A DNA stretch of 64,000 nucleotides from an uncultured Muribaculaceae bacterium (GTDB lineage Bacteria; Bacteroidota; Bacteroidia; Bacteroidales; Muribaculaceae). Positions 44,227 through 51,794 of the stretch are shown in pieces. A program made the translations under genes and the position numbers. The stretch lies in the NCBI GenBank assembly GCA_910587925.1, contig CAJUOC010000008.1:22266-86265 (forward strand), read 5' to 3'. The notes below the pieces were generated by a model. That model saw only the letters and a list, made by a program, of their open reading frames with translations, was not told the origin of the DNA and did not search any database. How positions within the stretch are numbered: position 1 is the stretch's first letter; the number at the start of each line of letters is the position of its first letter.

Positions 44227-44385
44227 TCACCATTGGAAATTGCTGATGGACTTCATCACTTCATATGCCTTGCGGGCCCTGGCTTTCTCGTCGTCGGTCG
44301 CGGGCCGGGCTTTGGAAATGAGTTTCTCGAAACGCTCGGCGTCTTTGCCGTACAGTTCGGGAGTTTCTTTGATAGGTCGTGCCAT
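44227..44385 (-). CDS. Small probable antitoxin paired with the GNAT gene
   Basis: 52 residues, starting MARPIKETPELYGKDAERFE and ending in SNFQW; charged, with one long predicted helix. The M-A-R-P-I-K-x-T-P start followed by DAxRF is a pattern I recognise from small Bacteroidota proteins encoded just ahead of GNAT genes. Its stop and the GNAT start are separated by one base (TGATATG), so the two are translationally coupled. A -7-like TATATTTG lies at 44420-44413. The antitoxin role is inferred from context. Confidence 0.72.
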   Translation of the reverse strand: MARPIKETPELYGKDAERFEKLISKARPATDDEKARARKAYEVMKSISNFQW

Positions 44386-44461
44386 GGAGAGATGTAATTA
44401 TAGTTATCGATACAAATATACAACAAATAATCGTGACTCCCTGATTATTTTATGTAATATA

Positions 44462-45154
44462 TCACTTGCCGAGGAGGGCCTCGGCGATGAGCCAGTCGAC
44501 GGGGGTGTCGATGTCGACGCTGCGCGAGGCGGGCATGGGGTAGGGGATGCGCAGGGGGAAGTCGCCCATGGGCATGGCGCGCAGCGAGGCCGGGCGTATG
44601 ACGTATACGGCGCCGTTGAGCTGCCAGGCGGCGGGGGCGTCCTGGCGGCGGGTGTAGTGGCCGTCGCCTTTGCTCACGTGGAGCGCCCCGGTGGCGGGGT
44701 CGGCCTCAAAGCAGTCGTAGTATGGATTGGCGCGGGACTCCATCACGCTTACCACCATGTCGCATCCGGGCGAGTCGGCGTAGAGGGCGATGGCCCCGGT
44801 GATGTCGTCGGGCGAGCGCAGGGGCGATGTGGGCTGGAGGAGCGCCACGCAGTCGTATGCGATGCCGAGGGCGTCGGCGCTGTCCATCGCGTGGAGTATC
44901 ACCTCGCGGCTGCCGGCGGTGTCGGTGGCCAGCTCGGCCGGCCGCATGAACGGCACGTCGATGCCGGCCGCGCGGGCGCAGTCGGCTATGGCCGGGTCGT
45001 CGGTGGTGACGATGATGCGTGCCGGGTCGGCGCCGGCCGCGAGCGCCGCCCCGATGGTGTGGTGGAGCAGCGGGCGGCCTGCGAGCGGCCGGATATTTTT
45101 GTGAGGTATGCCTTTGCTGCCGCCGCGGGCGGGGATTACGTAGAGCGGATTCAC
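44462..45154 (-). CDS. Acylneuraminate cytidylyltransferase family protein (NeuA-like)
   Basis: 230 residues. The N-terminus has the CMP-sugar synthetase signature IPARGGSKGIPHKNIRPLAG. CVALLQPTSPLRSPDDI and the late RRQDAPAAWQLNGAVYV are typical of NeuA and related enzymes that activate sialic, legionaminic or pseudaminic acids with CTP. Which sugar cannot be told from sequence, as no NeuB/NeuC gene is present. Its ATG overlaps the yicC stop by 4 bp, so it is the second gene of that unit. The CBS-nucleotidyltransferase nearby may serve the same pathway. Confidence 0.9.
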   Translation of the reverse strand: MNPLYVIPARGGSKGIPHKNIRPLAGRPLLHHTIGAALAAGADPARIIVTTDDPAIADCARAAGIDVPFMRPAELATDTAGSREVILHAMDSADALGIAYDCVALLQPTSPLRSPDDITGAIALYADSPGCDMVVSVMESRANPYYDCFEADPATGALHVSKGDGHYTRRQDAPAAWQLNGAVYVIRPASLRAMPMGDFPLRIPYPMPASRSVDIDTPVDWLIAEALLGK

Positions 45155-46029
45155 AGCACGTTGAGCACCTGCTCTTTGATTTGCTCCAGGAGATCTTTCA
45201 TCTTCACCACGATGGCCTGCATGTCGGCCTGGTTGCTCTTCGAGCCGAGAGTGTTGATCTCGCGACCCATCTCCTGGGCGATAAAACCGAGCTTCTTGCC
45301 CTGGCCGCGCGGCCCCTCGAGAGTCTCGGTGAAGTAGCGCAGATGCTGGCGCAGACGCTGCTTTTCCTCGTTGATGTCGAGTTTCTCGATATAGAATATC
45401 ATCTCCTGCTCCAGACGGCCCTTGTCGTAGTCGGCCACGGCAATCTTGGAGAGACCGTCTTCGATGCGTGCGCGTATGCGCGGCACCCGCTCGGCCTCGT
45501 AAGGCTCCACCTCGGCCAGCAGGCCCTCAATGGCGGCGATGCGCTCGGCAAAGAACGACTCCAGCCGCAGCCCCTCGGCGCGGCGATGGCCGTTGATGGC
45601 CTCCACGGCAGCGGCGAGCGCGCCGCGCAGCGCGTCGGCGAGCGCCGGGTCGAGCGAGTCGTTGCCGTCGGTGAGCACGCTGTCGGGCATACGCATGAGC
45701 ACAGTCCACCAGTCGGACGGCTCAGGGATACCCAGCTCGGCCGATGCGGCTGCAATCTGGCGGCGGTAGTCGGCGAGCACGGCAGTGTTGAGGCGGGTAG
45801 AGGCCTCGCCGCCGCCGAGAGTCTCCACGCTCACGGTGAGCTCCACCTTGCCGCGCTCCAGCTCGGCCAGCACGGTGTGGCGCAGCTCTATCTCGAGCTC
45901 GCGGAATATCGACGGCATACGCACATTGAGGTCGAGCTGCTTGGAATTGAGAGATTTTAGCTCGACGGTGATGCGCTTGCCAGCGGCCACCGACGAGGCA
46001 CGGCCGAAGCCGGTCATAGACATTAACAT
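45151..46029 (-). CDS. yicC: YicC family protein
   Basis: 292 residues. The start MSMTGFGRA (the ATG at 46023 is as good as that at 46029) and the end LGSKSNQADMQAIVVKMKDLLEQIKEQVLNVL are both diagnostic of YicC/YloC. Family members are endoribonucleases, RNA-binding and linked to small RNA decay in E. coli. The central coiled helices and FIAQEMGREINTLGSK are conserved. It has its own promoter and heads a two-gene unit with the NeuA-like gene. Confidence 0.92.
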   Translation of the reverse strand: MLMSMTGFGRASSVAAGKRITVELKSLNSKQLDLNVRMPSIFRELEIELRHTVLAELERGKVELTVSVETLGGGEASTRLNTAVLADYRRQIAAASAELGIPEPSDWWTVLMRMPDSVLTDGNDSLDPALADALRGALAAAVEAINGHRRAEGLRLESFFAERIAAIEGLLAEVEPYEAERVPRIRARIEDGLSKIAVADYDKGRLEQEMIFYIEKLDINEEKQRLRQHLRYFTETLEGPRGQGKKLGFIAQEMGREINTLGSKSNQADMQAIVVKMKDLLEQIKEQVLNVL

Positions 46030-46055
46030 AATTTCATGCGTTTTCGATTAGATTA

Positions 46056-46085
46056 CAAAAATACGTAAAAATCGCTCACCGTCAA
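46056..46085 (-). promoter_or_regulatory. Promoter of yicC
   Basis: Minus strand: TTG (46085-46083), 19-bp spacer, TATTTTTG (46063-46056), 27 bp before the ATG. Confidence 0.6.
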
Positions 46086-46155
46086 AAAAATATTTCCCGA
46101 CCACTCTCAGCCGGGAGTATAAACGTTAAAAATGCGGAAAGGTCGGGCGATTTAA

Positions 46156-46188
46156 TTTGCATTTTTGCCCTTTGATGTGTTATCTTCG
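46156..46188 (+). promoter_or_regulatory. Promoter of the PRiA4-like/bioB operon
   Basis: TTTG at 46156-46159, 21-bp spacer, TATCTTCG at 46181-46188, a slightly off-consensus -7. The ATG is at 46243. Confidence 0.5.
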
Positions 46189-46242
46189 CGGTGTCGAATG
46201 TCCCGCTGGGGCAGGCGCACAAACTAACATATTTAGAATCAC

Positions 46243-46791
46243 ATGATTTTCAATTTCAGAATAGTTTCCGACGGTGTCGACAATTTCAAGCGCGAGATAA
46301 AAATCGACGCCACGGCGACTTTCCTCGACCTCAAGAATGCAATCTGCGACTCCGTGGGTTACGACAAGACACAGATGGACTCTTTCTTCCTGTGCGACGA
46401 CGGCTGGGAGAAGGGCAAGGAAATCACCTATGAGGATATGGATCTCGACTCCGACCAGGAGGCGTGGCTCATGGATGATGCCGTGCTGGAGGATTTTATC
46501 GACGACGAGGGCCAGAAGCTGCTCTTTGTCTTTGACTACCTCACCGACCGTGCCCTCTACATGGAGATGAAGGAGATGACGCCGGGCAAGACTCTCAAAG
46601 ACCCCGTGTGCACCCTCTCGCAGGGGCAGGCTCCCGCGCAGAGTGTCGACATGGACGAGTTTGACGCCCAGGTATCTGCCAAGGCTGCCAAGGCCGCGCT
46701 CATCCCCGACGACCTCGACGAAGACTTCCTCGGCAGCGACGAGTACGACCCCGAGGAGCTTGGCGACGGGTACGATGAGATGGAGCTATGA
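46243..46791 (+). CDS. PRiA4 ORF-3 / IS1096-passenger-like protein
   Basis: 182 residues. It resembles the plasmid pRiA4b ORF-3-like family (beta-grasp-like): FLDLKNAICDSVGYDKTQMDSFFL, then a W-x-x-G and acidic DMDLDSDQEAWLMDDAVLEDF segment and LLFVFDYLTDRALYMEM. The C-terminal 40 residues are strongly acidic. Function is unknown; database names mentioning an insertion-sequence passenger are historical, and no transposase is near. The bioB ATG overlaps its stop by 4 bp, so the two are translationally coupled. Confidence 0.85.
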   Translation: MIFNFRIVSDGVDNFKREIKIDATATFLDLKNAICDSVGYDKTQMDSFFLCDDGWEKGKEITYEDMDLDSDQEAWLMDDAVLEDFIDDEGQKLLFVFDYLTDRALYMEMKEMTPGKTLKDPVCTLSQGQAPAQSVDMDEFDAQVSAKAAKAALIPDDLDEDFLGSDEYDPEELGDGYDEMEL

Positions 46792-47756
46792 GCGGCTCCA
46801 TGTCGATTGACGCTCTTGCCGACAGGATACTCGCCGGCGGCGAGCTTACCGACAGTGAGGTGTATGCCCTGGCCGACGCCGACCCGCGCGAGTTGCGCGA
46901 GGCTGCTGCGCGTGTCACGGCGGCGCTGTCTCCGCGGCAGTTTGACTCGTGCTCGATAATCAATGCCCGCAGCGGCGCATGCTCTGAAGACTGCAAGTGG
47001 TGTGCGCAGAGCGGACACTACCACACCGGCTGCGCCACCCGCGGGGTGGTCGACCGCGCCGAGTGTATGCGCCAGGCGCTGCTTAACAAGGAGGGCGGTG
47101 TGCGCCGCTTCTCGCTGGTGACCAGCGGGCGCGCAGCGCGCGGAGCCGAGCTCGAAGAGCTGGCATCAATCTGCGCCGACATCCGCGACAAGGTAGGCAT
47201 ATACACCTGCGCCTCGATGGGCCTGCTCGACCGCGACGGTCTGCAGCGCCTGTGGGACGCCGGCGTGCGCCGCTATCACTGCAATCTTGAGACGGCGCCG
47301 TCGCACTTTGCCATCCTGTGTACCACCCACACCATCGAAGATAAGCTCGCTACAATCGCCGCCGCGCATGAAATCGGATTCGACGTATGCTCGGGCGGTA
47401 TCATCGGCATGGGCGAGAGCCGCCGCCAGCGGGCGGAGTTTGCCGTGACACTGCGCCGCGCCCGCCCCGTATCCATCCCCGTCAATATACTGCAACCCAT
47501 ACCCGGCACACCGCTTGCCGACGCCGCCCCCATCACCGACGACGAGATAATCGACGCTGTGGCCATCATGCGCCTGGCCCATCCGCGCACCGCCATCCGC
47601 TTTGCCGGCGGCCGCGCCCGTCTTGGCAGCGACACCCGGCTCGAGCTGATGCGTGTGGGTGTCAACGGAGGCATCGTGGGCGACCTGCTCACCACACTGG
47701 GCTCGACGCTTGAGCAAGACAAGGAAATGGTGCGCGAAGCCGGCTACGACTTCTGA
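46788..47756 (+). CDS. bioB: Biotin synthase
   Basis: 322 residues. A radical-SAM enzyme that inserts sulfur into dethiobiotin. The 4Fe-4S motif C-x3-C-x2-C is Cys65, Cys69 and Cys72 (ACSEDCKWCAQS). CNLETAPSHF, GGIIGMGES and the late FAGGRARLG match BioB, including the Arg in the 2Fe-2S site region. Full length. It is separated by about 18 kb from bioA/F/GC, so biotin genes are split in this genome. Confidence 0.95.
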   Translation: MSGSMSIDALADRILAGGELTDSEVYALADADPRELREAAARVTAALSPRQFDSCSIINARSGACSEDCKWCAQSGHYHTGCATRGVVDRAECMRQALLNKEGGVRRFSLVTSGRAARGAELEELASICADIRDKVGIYTCASMGLLDRDGLQRLWDAGVRRYHCNLETAPSHFAILCTTHTIEDKLATIAAAHEIGFDVCSGGIIGMGESRRQRAEFAVTLRRARPVSIPVNILQPIPGTPLADAAPITDDEIIDAVAIMRLAHPRTAIRFAGGRARLGSDTRLELMRVGVNGGIVGDLLTTLGSTLEQDKEMVREAGYDF

Positions 47757-47761
47757 TACAT

Positions 47762-48523
47762 ATGCCGATGCTCACCAACGCCCAACGTAAGCTCATCTCA
47801 TCGCTGTCCGACGTAAAAGGGCGCCGGCGCGCCGGCCTCTTTGCCGCCGAGGGCACCAAGTGTGTGCTCGACACGCTCGGCGCTTTTGAGTTGCGCTATC
47901 TGCTGGCCACATCGCAGTGGCTCGCGGCCCACCCCGGCGACTATGGCGATGCGGCCGTCGAGGTATCGCGCGAGGCGCTCTGCTCGCTGTCGGCCCTTAC
48001 GCTGGCGCCCGACGTGATAGCCGTGTACAGCCTGCCCGAGCCGCCCGTGTTTGACGCCGCGGCGCTTGCCGGCCGTCTTACCCTCGCGCTCGACCGCGTG
48101 CAAGACCCCGGCAATCTCGGCACCCTCATGCGCACGGCCGACTGGCTTGGCATCGATACCGTGCTGGCATCGACAGATACCGTCGACTGCTACAATCCCA
48201 AGACCATACAGGCCACCATGGGCGCCATCTCCCGCGTGAGGGTGATTTACGGCGACCTGCCCGCCATGCTCGCCGCCATGCCCCGCGAGCAGGTATGCGG
48301 CACCTTTCTCGACGGCGACGACATATTTGGCGCGAGGCTACCGCGCGCCGGAGTGCTCGTGCTCGGCAACGAGGGCCGCGGCATCTCGCCGGCCGTAGAG
48401 GCCACCGTGGGCCGGCGGCTCTTCATCCCGCCATATCCTGCGGGCCGCGCTACCTCGGAGTCGCTCAACGTCGCCTCGGCCGGCGCCATCGCCCTCGCGC
48501 AATTCAGATATGGCAAAGACTAA
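47762..48523 (+). CDS. SpoU/TrmH-family RNA 2'-O-methyltransferase
   Basis: 253 residues. An N-terminal substrate-binding domain (RKLISSLSDVKGRRRAGLFA, EGTK) is followed by the SPOUT knot domain with the three family motifs: LALDRVQDPGNLGTLMRTAD, LVLGNEGRGISPAV and IPPYPAGRATSESLNVASAG. It methylates a ribose in rRNA or tRNA; RlmB/TrmH-like, exact target unknown. It starts 5 bp after bioB and overlaps radA by 14 bp. Confidence 0.92.
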   Translation: MPMLTNAQRKLISSLSDVKGRRRAGLFAAEGTKCVLDTLGAFELRYLLATSQWLAAHPGDYGDAAVEVSREALCSLSALTLAPDVIAVYSLPEPPVFDAAALAGRLTLALDRVQDPGNLGTLMRTADWLGIDTVLASTDTVDCYNPKTIQATMGAISRVRVIYGDLPAMLAAMPREQVCGTFLDGDDIFGARLPRAGVLVLGNEGRGISPAVEATVGRRLFIPPYPAGRATSESLNVASAGAIALAQFRYGKD

Positions 48524-49880
48524 ATACAAGACACTGTGGTACTGCAGCGAGTGCGGTGCCGACTCGCCCAAGTGGGCCGGGCGCTGTCCGTCGTGCGGCG
48601 CATGGAATACGCTGGTCGAGGAGCGGGTCGCCGCGTCGGCACCCCTGCGCTCGCCATCGCCCGTGGCTGGCCGCAAGGCCGACGCCGTGGCTCTCAACGA
48701 TATACGTGCCGAGGAGCAGCCGCGCATCAAGCTCCCCTCGGGCGAGCTCAACCGTGTGCTCGGCGGCGGACTCGTGCCCGGCGCCATGGTGCTCATCGGC
48801 GGCGAGCCGGGCGTGGGCAAGTCGACCCTGGTGCTCCAGAATCTGCTCGCCATAAAGACAAAGACCATCCTATATGCATCGGGCGAGGAAAGCGCCACAC
48901 AGCTCAAGATGCGCGCCGACCGTCTCGGCCGCGGCTCCGACAATCTCTTCGTGGCCTGCGAGACCTCGCTTGAGAGCATCATGGGGCATATCGAGAAAGT
49001 GCAGCCCGGCATCGTGGTGATAGACTCCATACAGACCATCGCCTCCGATGCCCTCGACTCGTCGGCCGGCTCGGTGAGTCAGGTACGCGAGTGCGCCGCC
49101 CGCCTGCTGGCTTATGCCAAGACCTCGGGCGTGCCCGTGATACTCATCGGCCACATCACCAAAGAAGGCTCGCTGGCCGGGCCCAAGGTGCTGGAGCACA
49201 TCGTCGATGCCGTATTGCAGTTTGAGGGCGACCGCCAGTATATGTTCCGCATCCTGCGGGCCATCAAAAACCGGTTTGGCAGCACCTCGGAGCTGGGCAT
49301 ATACGAGATGGGGCGCAGCGGCCTGCGCGAAGTCACCAACCCCTCGGAGTTGCTGCTCGGCGACCTGGCCGAGGAGCTGTCGGGCGTGGCTATCGGCGTG
49401 ACAGTCGAGGGCGCGCGTCCGTTTCTCATCGAGGTACAGGCGCTGGTGAGCACCGCCGCCTACGGCACTCCGCAGCGCACGGTCACCGGCTTCGACTCCA
49501 AGCGCATGAACATGCTGCTGGCCGTGCTCGAGAAGCGCGTCGGATTCAAGCTCGCCGCCAAAGACGTCTTTCTCAACATCGCCGGCGGCATCAAGGTGGC
49601 CGACCCCGCGCTCGACCTGCCGGTGGTGTGCGCCATCCTGTCGAGCAACTTCGACACCGTGGTGCCCCGCGACACCTGCATGGCGGGCGAGGTGGGGCTG
49701 TCGGGCGAGATACGTCCCGTGGGCCGCATGGAGCAGCGCGTGGCCGAGGCTGAGAAGCTGGGCATGTCGCGCATGATAGTGCCGCGCGGCTCCCTGAAAG
49801 GCGTCGACGTCTCGCGCTTCAAAATCACCGTGATAGAGGTCGCCCGGGTCGACGAAGCCTTCAAGCACCTCTTTGCCTGA
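48510..49880 (+). CDS. radA: DNA repair protein RadA
   Basis: 456 residues. An N-terminal four-Cys zinc finger (C12, C15, C26, C29 in CSECGADSPKWAGRCPSCGAW), a RecA-like ATPase with Walker A GGEPGVGKST and Walker B IVVIDSIQT, the RadA-specific KNRFG motif (AIKNRFGSTSE) and a Lon-protease-like C-terminal domain (GGIKVADPALDLP) without protease activity. It drives branch migration in recombination. It begins 14 bp inside the methyltransferase gene. Confidence 0.96.
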   Translation: MAKTKYKTLWYCSECGADSPKWAGRCPSCGAWNTLVEERVAASAPLRSPSPVAGRKADAVALNDIRAEEQPRIKLPSGELNRVLGGGLVPGAMVLIGGEPGVGKSTLVLQNLLAIKTKTILYASGEESATQLKMRADRLGRGSDNLFVACETSLESIMGHIEKVQPGIVVIDSIQTIASDALDSSAGSVSQVRECAARLLAYAKTSGVPVILIGHITKEGSLAGPKVLEHIVDAVLQFEGDRQYMFRILRAIKNRFGSTSELGIYEMGRSGLREVTNPSELLLGDLAEELSGVAIGVTVEGARPFLIEVQALVSTAAYGTPQRTVTGFDSKRMNMLLAVLEKRVGFKLAAKDVFLNIAGGIKVADPALDLPVVCAILSSNFDTVVPRDTCMAGEVGLSGEIRPVGRMEQRVAEAEKLGMSRMIVPRGSLKGVDVSRFKITVIEVARVDEAFKHLFA

Positions 49881-49922
49881 ACCGTTTCCCGGCCGAGACA
49901 GCAGCCGTAGTGTGCAAGGACT

Positions 49923-50468
49923 TTATAGTATCCTGTACATGCGTCGGGTAAGGCATGTCATATCCCGATTTGTCTGAAAGTTGAAGTGATTTTTCAGATA
50001 AAAGCGTATTGCGTTTACATTGTTAAGCGCGTCGACTGTGATAAACTGGCAGCCCGACTGGCGGTTTTTTGAGAAAGTATCGGCCACAAGGTCTATGATG
50101 GAAGTCCCGATGCCTCGGTGCTGATATTCCTCTAAAGTGCCGAGATGACCGATGTTTATGGCGGGGTAAGACGTCTGTCGATTGAAAAAGTCGACAATGT
50201 CGTTGTCGGTATCCAGCCTGAGGTCGTCTATGAAGTCTTCCATCTCGGTCTGACTCCCAATCATAAGGGCGTCGTTCATGAGAGTGAACGCGGCCACAAT
50301 CTGTCCGGTGCCGACAAAGGCGCAGTAAGCTGCAAGATAATGGTGTCTCACACACTCTTTGACCTCATGGTGAAAGAATCTGTCAAGCTTGTCAATTCCG
50401 CAAGAAAACGCCGACATATTTTCATAATCAGCGTCATCCATAAGTCTTATACGGAAATCAATATCCAA
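49923..50468 (-). CDS. GNAT acetyltransferase, second probable TA toxin
   Basis: 181 residues. A GNAT fold with INIGHLGTLEEYQHRGIGTSIIDLVADTF (acetyl-CoA loop Q-H-R-G-I-G-T) and FYLKNHFNFQ. The N-terminus (FSCGIDKLDRFFHHEV) is that of toxin-type GNATs. It overlaps by 11 bp the end of a 65-residue gene that occupies the antitoxin position. It shares the layout of the pair at 43692-44385 (QFITVDAL versus RFITVDAL), but overall sequences differ, so it is a second, diverged module and not a recent duplicate. AT-rich relative to neighbours. Confidence 0.8.
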   Translation of the reverse strand: MDIDFRIRLMDDADYENMSAFSCGIDKLDRFFHHEVKECVRHHYLAAYCAFVGTGQIVAAFTLMNDALMIGSQTEMEDFIDDLRLDTDNDIVDFFNRQTSYPAINIGHLGTLEEYQHRGIGTSIIDLVADTFSKNRQSGCQFITVDALNNVNAIRFYLKNHFNFQTNRDMTCLTRRMYRIL

Positions 50469-50655
50469 GTAGCGGGTTTTTTCCGCCGCAGTTGGCTATT
50501 ATTCGTCTGGCATTGGCTTCGGTGGCCATCTGCCACTTTGTATGTTGGAGTCGTTCGTCGGCCGTAAAATCCCCTCGGAGGTGTTTTCTTAAAACATCTC
50601 TGAATCGGGCTACATCATCTCGGCCCATAGGCGGATTTTGGATAGAACAAATCAT
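50458..50655 (-). CDS. Small probable antitoxin paired with the second GNAT gene
   Basis: 65 residues from the ATG at 50655; an internal ATG at 50628 gives 56. The body FRDVLRKHLRGDFTADERLQ and TEANARRIIANCGGKN is charged and helical, with no signal peptide or membrane segment. It precedes and overlaps the GNAT gene. A longer frame through it to 50895 is a shadow of the Eis-like gene. The role is inferred from position; I do not recognise a named family. Confidence 0.6.
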   Translation of the reverse strand: MICSIQNPPMGRDDVARFRDVLRKHLRGDFTADERLQHTKWQMATEANARRIIANCGGKNPLLGY

Positions 50656-50747
50656 TGCGTAAGGCGTATAACGTTGCAAATATAGGGAATTATCTTCTAA
50701 ATTACAAATTCTTACTCTGATTTGTTTATGGCCGATATGGCTGGCGG

Positions 50748-51794
50748 TTAATCGAGCATCAAGGGGAGCATCGGGCGGAAGGAGGGCAGGCCGAAGATGT
50801 CGCCGATGGCCGGTGCGCTGAAGAGGATGCGCGTGGCCACGTCGACGCTCACGTCGAGGGCGATGCGCCGCAGTGTGTGCTGCACCCGGGTACACTCGCC
50901 CTCGCGCAGGATGTAGATGCCGTCGTTAGCCGCTATCACCGGGTCGCGCAGGCGTATCACCATGTCGAGCTGTGGATATGACGAGGCCAGCGACGAGAGT
51001 ACCATGTCGGCATTGACTATGCGGGCCATGCCACGCCGGCGCAGGCTCACCCTGCGGTCGCCGGGGCGGTCCCATACCACTATGCGCCGCTCGCCCACCC
51101 GCTCTCTCACCAGCGCAAGCGCCGCCTCGGCGGCGTCGGCCGACGTGGCGGGCAGATATCTCACGAGTGCTTCGTCGCCGCTTACGTCGACAAAGGCCAT
51201 GGCGGCATCGCCGTCGGGACGGGTGGCAGCCAGTACGAAGCCGCCGTCCATCGCCAGGTCGTCTGTGATGAAGGCATATTGCGCCGCGGTATGCAGCACG
51301 CCGTCGGCCGCGGCTCTCTCCAGACGCTCCAGCAGAGGATATGTGGCGACGGCGGCCGCGAAGCCGTCGGGCATCGCGAAGCGGTGGAGCGACGTATAGC
51401 GCTGCTCGTCGACGTAATAGACCGTGGCCATGCCGTAATGAGAATATGTATAGAATAGGTGTGAGTCGGCCGGTATGAGCGCCGCGAGCCCCATGCCGCG
51501 CTCGGCGGCGGAGTTGAGTGTCAGCTGCATGGCGCGGCTCATGTACCCTTTGCCGCGCTCGTCGCGGGCGGTGGCCACGCAGGATATGTATCCCAGCGGC
51601 ATGGCCGCGCCGTGGAATGCGGTGGAGTAGGGCGAGAGTAGCAGGCCGCTCACGGCGCGGCCGGCGGTGTCGCGCACACATATGAAGTCGTCGTCGCTGT
51701 ACACGTGCTCCATAAAGCGGTCGAGCCAGGCGCGGGGCTCGTTGAAGCCCTCGCCAAAGAGGTATCGGAAATCACTGCGGGCGCTCATGGTCAT
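50748..51794 (-). CDS. Eis-like GNAT acetyltransferase with SCP2-type C-terminus
   Basis: 348 residues from the ATG at 51794, which overlaps the NDH-2 stop by 4 bp. The N-terminal GNAT domain (YISCVATARDERGKGYMSRAM holds the acetyl-CoA loop) is followed by a second GNAT-like part and a sterol-carrier-like C-terminal domain, the plan of the Eis family. Members acetylate amino groups of peptides or small molecules; the substrate here is unknown. Coupling to NDH-2 is probably packing rather than pathway. Confidence 0.85.
   Translation of the reverse strand: MTMSARSDFRYLFGEGFNEPRAWLDRFMEHVYSDDDFICVRDTAGRAVSGLLLSPYSTAFHGAAMPLGYISCVATARDERGKGYMSRAMQLTLNSAAERGMGLAALIPADSHLFYTYSHYGMATVYYVDEQRYTSLHRFAMPDGFAAAVATYPLLERLERAAADGVLHTAAQYAFITDDLAMDGGFVLAATRPDGDAAMAFVDVSGDEALVRYLPATSADAAEAALALVRERVGERRIVVWDRPGDRRVSLRRRGMARIVNADMVLSSLASSYPQLDMVIRLRDPVIAANDGIYILREGECTRVQHTLRRIALDVSVDVATRILFSAPAIGDIFGLPSFRPMLPLMLD

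Noticed and set aside
44240..45337. 365-codon plus-strand frame over the NeuA-like gene
   Set aside because: Antisense shadow; the minus strand encodes a recognisable CMP-sugar synthetase and the 52-residue gene.
46243..46791. Reading the PRiA4-like gene as a transposon passenger
   Set aside because: No transposase, inverted repeats or target duplication nearby; the gene is coupled to bioB.
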